Positions 5,968 through 9,247 of a stretch of 9,247 bases of DNA are shown here, piece after piece. Under the pieces are notes generated by a model. That model had not been told where the DNA came from. It searched no databases and saw only the letters and a list, made by a program, of their open reading frames with translations. Numbering within the stretch: the first letter of the stretch is position 1; each line of letters opens with the position of its first letter. The translations under genes and the position numbers were made by a program. The stretch lies in contig CASEDW010000094.1 of NCBI GenBank assembly GCA_949286775.1, positions 1 through 9,247 on the forward strand, written 5' to 3'. The DNA comes from an uncultured Eubacteriales bacterium (GTDB lineage: Bacteria > Bacillota > Clostridia > Lachnospirales > Lachnospiraceae).

Positions 5968-7230
5968 ATGAAAACAGTTGCCGTTATAACTGAATTCAAC
6001 CCTTTTCACCAGGGACATGAATATTTTCTCAGGGAAGTAAGACGACTTTCAAACGCCGACAATGTTATCGCTCTGATGAGCGGAAATATCGTTCAGCGCG
6101 GAGAACCTGCCGTCTTTGACAAATTCACAAGAGCCTCATTTGCTCTATACAACGGCGCCGATCTCATAATAGAGCTTCCCGACGCAGTTTCCGCCGGAAG
6201 CGCTCCCGATTTTGCCTACGGCGCTGTTTCGATAACAGACAAATTAAACGTTGTCGATGAACTGTGGTTTGGCAGCGAACACGGCTCGGAAATATTATTT
6301 GATAAAGTTGCTGAAATATTAACAGATGAGCCTGAGGAATTTTCCGATATATTGAGAAATGAATTAAGAAACGGTTCTTCTTTTGCCAAAGCAAGAAGCG
6401 CCGCGCTAAAGGCCGTATTAAGAAGTGAAGAATTTAAAGGCGATGAAATAAACGAATTTCTGTCCTCTCCTAATAATATTCTTGGCATCGAATACTGCCT
6501 TGCGTTAAAAAAACTTGGCAGCAATATAAAACCGCGTACAATAACAAGAAAAGGCTGCGGCTACAACGAAACAGATTTAACCAAGCAGTTCCCGTCGGCA
6601 TCAGCTATTAGAAAGAGAATATACGAAAATCTCTCACTGATACGCGACTGCAAAAATGCTTTGGATGCGTCTTTTTTGGATTTCGTTGCCGAATTCAAGA
6701 AATATATACCCGACAATATCACGAATAATTTTGATATTTCAGATCTTTTGAAAAGATCGCTTTTCCCGGATGATTTTTCACTGATCCTGCGGTATAAACT
6801 TTTGCGTGAAACTCACGAGTCCCTTTGCGGATATCTCGATATAAACGAAGACCTTGCCAGAAGAATAAAATCAAACGAGCATCTGTTTAAATCATATACT
6901 CAGTTTGCGATGCTTTTAAAAACAAAAAATCAGACCTACTCGCATATAAGCCGAGCCCTGGCGCATATATTATTTGATATAAAAAAAGAAGACAGGCAAA
7001 AAGCCTTTGGCTTAAGATACGCGCGGGTGTTAGGTTTCAAGAAAGAGTCCTCTGTTATGGGACTTATCAAGAAATCTTCTGATATTATGCTGGCGGTTAA
7101 GCCCTCGGTTCAATGCCGCGAGGCTTACTCAAACGAGGTTTTTTCTTCAAACCTGTATTATAGTGTGCTATCTCTTGTAACAGGCGAACCATATATACAT
7201 GAATTTTCACGCGAAATTGTAATACTATAA
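5968..7230 (+). CDS. tmcAL: tRNA(Met) cytidine acetate ligase (YlbM family)
   Basis: A 420-residue member of the YlbM/TmcAL family (B. subtilis protein about 415 residues). The enzyme uses ATP to activate acetate as acetyl-AMP and transfers the acetyl group to C34 of elongator tRNA-Met, forming N4-acetylcytidine. Visible signatures: the nucleotidyltransferase motif H14-Q-G-H17 within TEFNPFHQGHEYF; MSGNIVQRGEPA (37-48); SSPNNILGIEYCLALKKL (166-183); TRKGCGYN (193-200); and SASAIRKRI (210-218), resembling the ISxxxIR motif of HIGH-type nucleotidyltransferases. It is divergent from pta-ackA, whose product acetate is this enzyme's substrate. The downstream neighbour is convergent, separated by the structured element at 7242-7424. 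Family assignment is strong; the reaction is inferred from the B. subtilis enzyme. Confidence 0.95.
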   Translation: MKTVAVITEFNPFHQGHEYFLREVRRLSNADNVIALMSGNIVQRGEPAVFDKFTRASFALYNGADLIIELPDAVSAGSAPDFAYGAVSITDKLNVVDELWFGSEHGSEILFDKVAEILTDEPEEFSDILRNELRNGSSFAKARSAALKAVLRSEEFKGDEINEFLSSPNNILGIEYCLALKKLGSNIKPRTITRKGCGYNETDLTKQFPSASAIRKRIYENLSLIRDCKNALDASFLDFVAEFKKYIPDNITNNFDISDLLKRSLFPDDFSLILRYKLLRETHESLCGYLDINEDLARRIKSNEHLFKSYTQFAMLLKTKNQTYSHISRALAHILFDIKKEDRQKAFGLRYARVLGFKKESSVMGLIKKSSDIMLAVKPSVQCREAYSNEVFSSNLYYSVLSLVTGEPYIHEFSREIVIL

Positions 7231-7278
7231 AGGATAACAAAAAAGAAAAGTATTTCCGAAAGGGACATCCGCAGCGTT

Positions 7279-7324
7279 GGTACATCACTGTTTGATAACT
7301 ATGTTATCAGACAGTGGTAGTACC
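7279..7324 (+). repeat. 18-bp hairpin inside the intergenic element
   Basis: GGTAC (7279-7283) pairs with GTACC (7320-7324), CACTGT (7286-7291) with ACAGTG (7311-7316), and TGATAAC (7293-7299) with GTTATCA (7303-7309). The apical loop is TAT. Small internal loops or bulges separate the three helices. Pairing this long is very unlikely by chance in 46 bp. Confidence 0.9.
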
Positions 7325-7335
7325 GCTACGCGAGG

Positions 7336-7368
7336 GCGCTGAACGTCCGAGGGACGTTCGGTTAGCGC
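7336..7368 (+). repeat. Second hairpin inside the intergenic element
   Basis: GAACGTCC (7341-7348) pairs with GGACGTTC (7352-7359) around a GAG loop, and GCGCT (7336-7340) pairs with AGCGC (7364-7368) across a 4-nt bulge. An alternative pairing, TTCGGT (7357-7362) with ACCGAA (7371-7376), overlaps the 3' arm and would compete with it. Confidence 0.85.
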
Positions 7369-7444
7369 TGACCGAAACGAAGTGTAGACAAGCGCGAGCG
7401 GTCCCTGGAGGAAAACTTTTCTTTAAATGGTTTATCTTTATTAT

Positions 7445-8809
7445 TTAATTTTTAAAACTGTGAATCGGCGCCGGGATTCTTCCGCCTCTGTTTATCATCG
7501 CTTCACATGAATACGTATTAACAGGCATTATCGGCGCGTATCCTAAAAGACCTCCAAATTCAACCCTGTCTCCAACTTTTTTGCCGATAACAGGTATGAT
7601 TCTTACAGCTGTAGTTTTATTATTTACCATTCCGATCGCCATTTCATCGGCAATGATTCCGGAAATAGTGCTTGCAGTTGTATCTCCCGGTATGGCTATC
7701 ATGTCAAGACCTACAGAACATACGCATGTCATGGCTTCAAGTTTTTCAATCGTAAGAGCTCCGCTGTTTGCCGCGTCTATCATTCCCTGATCTTCTGAAA
7801 CAGGGATAAACGCGCCGCTCAATCCGCCCACATATGAAGACGCCATAACGCCACCCTTCTTAACCTGGTCGTTAAGAAGCGCAAGAGCCGCTGTCGTTCC
7901 CGGAGCTCCTACTGATTCAAGTCCGATCTCCTGAAGTATATCGGCAACTGAATCTCCGATAGCAGGTGTAGGAGCAAGGGAAAGATCGATAATTCCGAAG
8001 GGAACTCCGAGTCTTTTTGAAGCTTCTTTAGCTACAAGCTGTCCTACACGGGTTACTTTAAACGCCGTCTTCTTAATCGTCTCACAAAGAATCTCAAAAT
8101 TTTCTCCTCTTACCGATTCAAGGGCGTGTTTTACAACGCCGGGGCCCGATACTCCGACATTTATGACAGCGTCAGCTTCTGTAACGCCGTGAAAAGCGCC
8201 TGCCATGAACGGATTATCGTCGGGAGCGTTGCAGAATACAACAAGTTTAGCGCATCCCATACATTCATTGTCTTTTGTTTCCACGGCAGCTTCACGTACT
8301 ATTTCTCCCATGAGCTTTACCGCGTCCATATTGATGCCCGTTTTGCTTGAACCCAGGTTTACGGAGCTGCATATTCTCTCTGTCTGAGCCAGCGCTTTCG
8401 GAATTGATCTTATCAAAAGCTCGTCCGCTTTTGTCATTCCTTTAGAAACGAGAGCCGAATATCCGCCGAGGAAATTTACACCGACTTCGTGAGCCGCTTT
8501 ATCGAGAGTCTTCGCTATGGAAATAAAGTCTTCTTCTTTTTTGCACGCCGCCGATCCTATAATGGCGATAGGCGTAACTGAAATTCTCTTATTTACGATA
8601 GGAATTCCGTATTCCGCCGAGATCGCTTCTCCCGTTGAAACAAGGTCTTTCGCAAGTCTTGTTATCTTTTCATAAATCTTTCTGTTTAATTCATCTAAGT
8701 CAGAGTCCATGCAGTCGAGAAGGCTGATGCCAAGGGTAATCGTGCGGACGTCAAGATTTTCTTCGGCGATCATTGCATTAGTCTCGTATGCTTCATATAT
8801 GTTGATCAT
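7445..8809 (-). CDS. UPF0210 / DUF711 (PFL family) protein
   Basis: A 454-residue UPF0210 protein, the usual length. The family resembles the pyruvate formate-lyase fold, but no reaction has been established that I know of. The N-terminus carries the signature ENLDVRTITLGISLLDC. Glycine-rich stretches include NVGVSGPGVVKHAL and GAPGTTAALALLND. The region with MGCAKLVVFCNAPDDNPF and the late EFGGLLGYAPIMPVN segment are also characteristic. There is no signal peptide, so it should be cytoplasmic. The start chosen is ATG 8807-8809, with AAAGGA about 8 nt upstream; a TTG at 8833 in the same frame lacks support. It follows the ACT-domain gene by 43 nt in one transcript, the arrangement known from streptococci and other Firmicutes. 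The family call is strong, the function unknown. Confidence 0.94.
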   Translation of the reverse strand: MINIYEAYETNAMIAEENLDVRTITLGISLLDCMDSDLDELNRKIYEKITRLAKDLVSTGEAISAEYGIPIVNKRISVTPIAIIGSAACKKEEDFISIAKTLDKAAHEVGVNFLGGYSALVSKGMTKADELLIRSIPKALAQTERICSSVNLGSSKTGINMDAVKLMGEIVREAAVETKDNECMGCAKLVVFCNAPDDNPFMAGAFHGVTEADAVINVGVSGPGVVKHALESVRGENFEILCETIKKTAFKVTRVGQLVAKEASKRLGVPFGIIDLSLAPTPAIGDSVADILQEIGLESVGAPGTTAALALLNDQVKKGGVMASSYVGGLSGAFIPVSEDQGMIDAANSGALTIEKLEAMTCVCSVGLDMIAIPGDTTASTISGIIADEMAIGMVNNKTTAVRIIPVIGKKVGDRVEFGGLLGYAPIMPVNTYSCEAMINRGGRIPAPIHSFKN

Positions 8810-8852
8810 TTTAACATTCCTTTCATGCTTCAAGTTGATTTAGATCAGAGTT

Positions 8853-9125
8853 TCAGATTCTGTGCATCATATTAAAGATATCTTCATGCTGGCAGCGGAT
8901 AATAACTCCGAGGCCCTCTCCGATCTCTTTTAATCCTTCTGAAAGGACTGTTGCTTCAACGTCTGATTTGGAAGTATCAACGATCATCATCATATTGAAA
9001 TATCCCTGTATGATAGTCTGCGAGATATCTTCGATGTTCACTTTATGTTCCGCAAGATATGTGCAGACTTTCGCGATAATACCTACTGTGTCATGACCTA
9101 CTACTGTTACAATCGTTTTCTTCAT
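8853..9125 (-). CDS. UPF0237 ACT-domain protein
   Basis: A 90-residue protein that is a single ACT domain, matching the UPF0237 family in length. ACT domains usually bind amino acids or similar small ligands as dimers. The first strand-loop-helix reads VTVVGHDTVGIIAKVCTYLA, where the G-x-D-x-V-G-I loop is the usual ligand-contact region. It continues with VNIEDISQTIIQGYFNMMMI. The N-terminal half resembles glycine-cleavage repressor-type ACT domains, but there is no DNA-binding domain. ATG 9123-9125 has AGGAG 8 nt upstream, and that site contains the stop codon of the preceding gene. It is probably a regulatory partner of the UPF0210 protein encoded next. Family call strong; ligand unknown. 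Confidence 0.93.
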   Translation of the reverse strand: MKKTIVTVVGHDTVGIIAKVCTYLAEHKVNIEDISQTIIQGYFNMMMIVDTSKSDVEATVLSEGLKEIGEGLGVIIRCQHEDIFNMMHRI

Positions 9126-9136
9126 GGTAATAACTC

Positions 9137-9247
9137 CTAAAATTCTATTATTTCACCGGGTATATCCCTTTTTGCGATTTCAATGTTAAAATCACTTGCT
9201 TTATACGGACAGTTTCCGAAGGTTATTTCAGAACAGACTGTCTGAAA
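9137..9247 (-). CDS. C-terminal end of an unrecognised protein (5' end outside window)
   Basis: Only one minus-strand frame is open from the right edge. It gives 36 residues containing ITFGNCPYKASDF and ending KRDIPGEIIEF, then TAG at 9137-9139. The stop lies inside the AGGAG ribosome site of the ACT gene, 11 nt before its ATG. This tight spacing argues for a real gene in the same operon as the ACT/UPF0210 pair. I do not recognise the family from this fragment. Confidence 0.6.
   Translation of the reverse strand, partial: FQTVCSEITFGNCPYKASDFNIEIAKRDIPGEIIEF

Larger units (their letters stand above)
7242..7424 (+). ncRNA. Structured GC-rich intergenic element, candidate orphan ncRNA or small mobile element
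   Basis: This 183-bp element sits between convergent genes. Complementary arms close it: AAAGAAAAGT (7242-7251) with ACTTTTCTTT (7415-7424), TTTCC (7253-7257) with GGAAA (7410-7414), and GGGAC (7262-7266) with GTCCC (7401-7405). Inside are two strong hairpins, at 7279-7324 and 7336-7368. A purine-rich 3' segment (7371-7400) follows. GC content is 38 of 60 at 7321-7380, against 8 of 30 at 7231-7260. TTCC-GAAA-GGGA (7254-7265) can form a local GNRA-capped hairpin that competes with the closing arms. The strand is inferred from the GNRA loop. No protein is apparent. Candidate classes are an IscB-omega/HEARO-like RNA, an unrelated structured RNA, or a non-autonomous mobile element. I cannot assign it. 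Confidence 0.55.
7242..7424. terminator. Likely bidirectional terminator formed by the outer arms
   Basis: The outer arms (7242-7257 and 7410-7424) pair over 15 bp with one bulged A and are T-rich on the 3' side in both orientations. The minus-strand 3' arm continues as CTTTTCTTTTTTG; the plus-strand one ends CTTTTCTTT before a T-rich tail. This is where both tmcAL and the UPF0210 gene need to stop. The loop of about 150 nt is far longer than normal, so efficiency is uncertain. Confidence 0.45.

Noticed and set aside
5716..6018. N-terminal extension of Pta reaching to 6018
   Set aside because: The frame is open, but it crosses the pta promoter and into tmcAL, has no ribosome site, and encodes non-family sequence. 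The family N-terminus begins at MYGFTDM.
7311..7405. T-box-like words (GTGGTAGTACCGC ... GTCCCTGG) in the intergenic element
   Set aside because: A T-box antiterminator has GGTACCGC followed shortly by the complement and a plus-strand aminoacyl-tRNA or amino-acid gene. Here the words are about 80 nt apart, GGTAC is already paired in a hairpin, and the next gene is on the opposite strand.
9226..9247. Inverted repeat TTTCAGA/TCTGAAA at the right edge
   Set aside because: It lies inside the partial coding frame, is short, has no T-run, and is cut by the window edge, so its context cannot be judged.

Overview
The window looks like chromosomal DNA from a low- to mid-GC Clostridia, most likely Lachnospiraceae-like. 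This is inferred from the bL32 protein (N-terminus MSICPKNKTSKARRDKRRAN), the tmcAL / pta-ackA / yceD-rpmF gene neighbourhood, Gram-positive-type Shine-Dalgarno sequences, and consensus promoters with 17-bp spacers. Almost everything is core metabolism or housekeeping, and I see no transposase, phage gene, CRISPR array, tRNA or rRNA.

Layout, left to right. Positions 1-2556 (minus strand) hold a two-component system: an OmpR/PhoB-type response regulator, then a membrane sensor histidine kinase with a 4-nt ATGA overlap. The kinase runs off the left edge before its catalytic domains. The short gap 2557-2700 holds a candidate regulator promoter, a tandem 11-bp repeat that could be an autoregulatory box, and the rpmF terminator. 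Positions 2701-3404 (minus) are yceD-rpmF, driven by a near-perfect promoter (TTGACA-17-TATACT). Positions 3523-5715 (minus) are the pta-ackA acetate operon. The divergent gap 5716-5967 has face-to-face promoters for pta and tmcAL, separated by phased A-tracts. Positions 5968-7230 (plus) are tmcAL. The gap 7231-7444, between convergent genes, is filled by a highly structured, GC-rich element that is the most unusual object in the window. Positions 7445-9247 (minus) hold a UPF0210 (DUF711/PFL-like) gene, a UPF0237 ACT-domain gene, and the 3' end of an unrecognised upstream gene.

How the genes work together. Pta and AckA convert acetyl-CoA to acetate with ATP formation. TmcAL, transcribed divergently, activates acetate with ATP to acetylate the wobble cytidine of elongator tRNA-Met. 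YceD and bL32 belong to large-subunit ribosome biogenesis. The block therefore joins acetate metabolism with translation. The ACT/UPF0210 pair is a conserved two-gene unit of unknown function.

The best candidate for something undescribed is the element at 7242-7424. Long complementary arms enclose an 18-bp hairpin, a second 13-bp hairpin and a GC-rich, purine-rich 3' segment, all inside an apparent bidirectional terminator. It could be an orphan structured RNA or a small non-autonomous mobile element. Its family cannot be fixed from this sequence alone.
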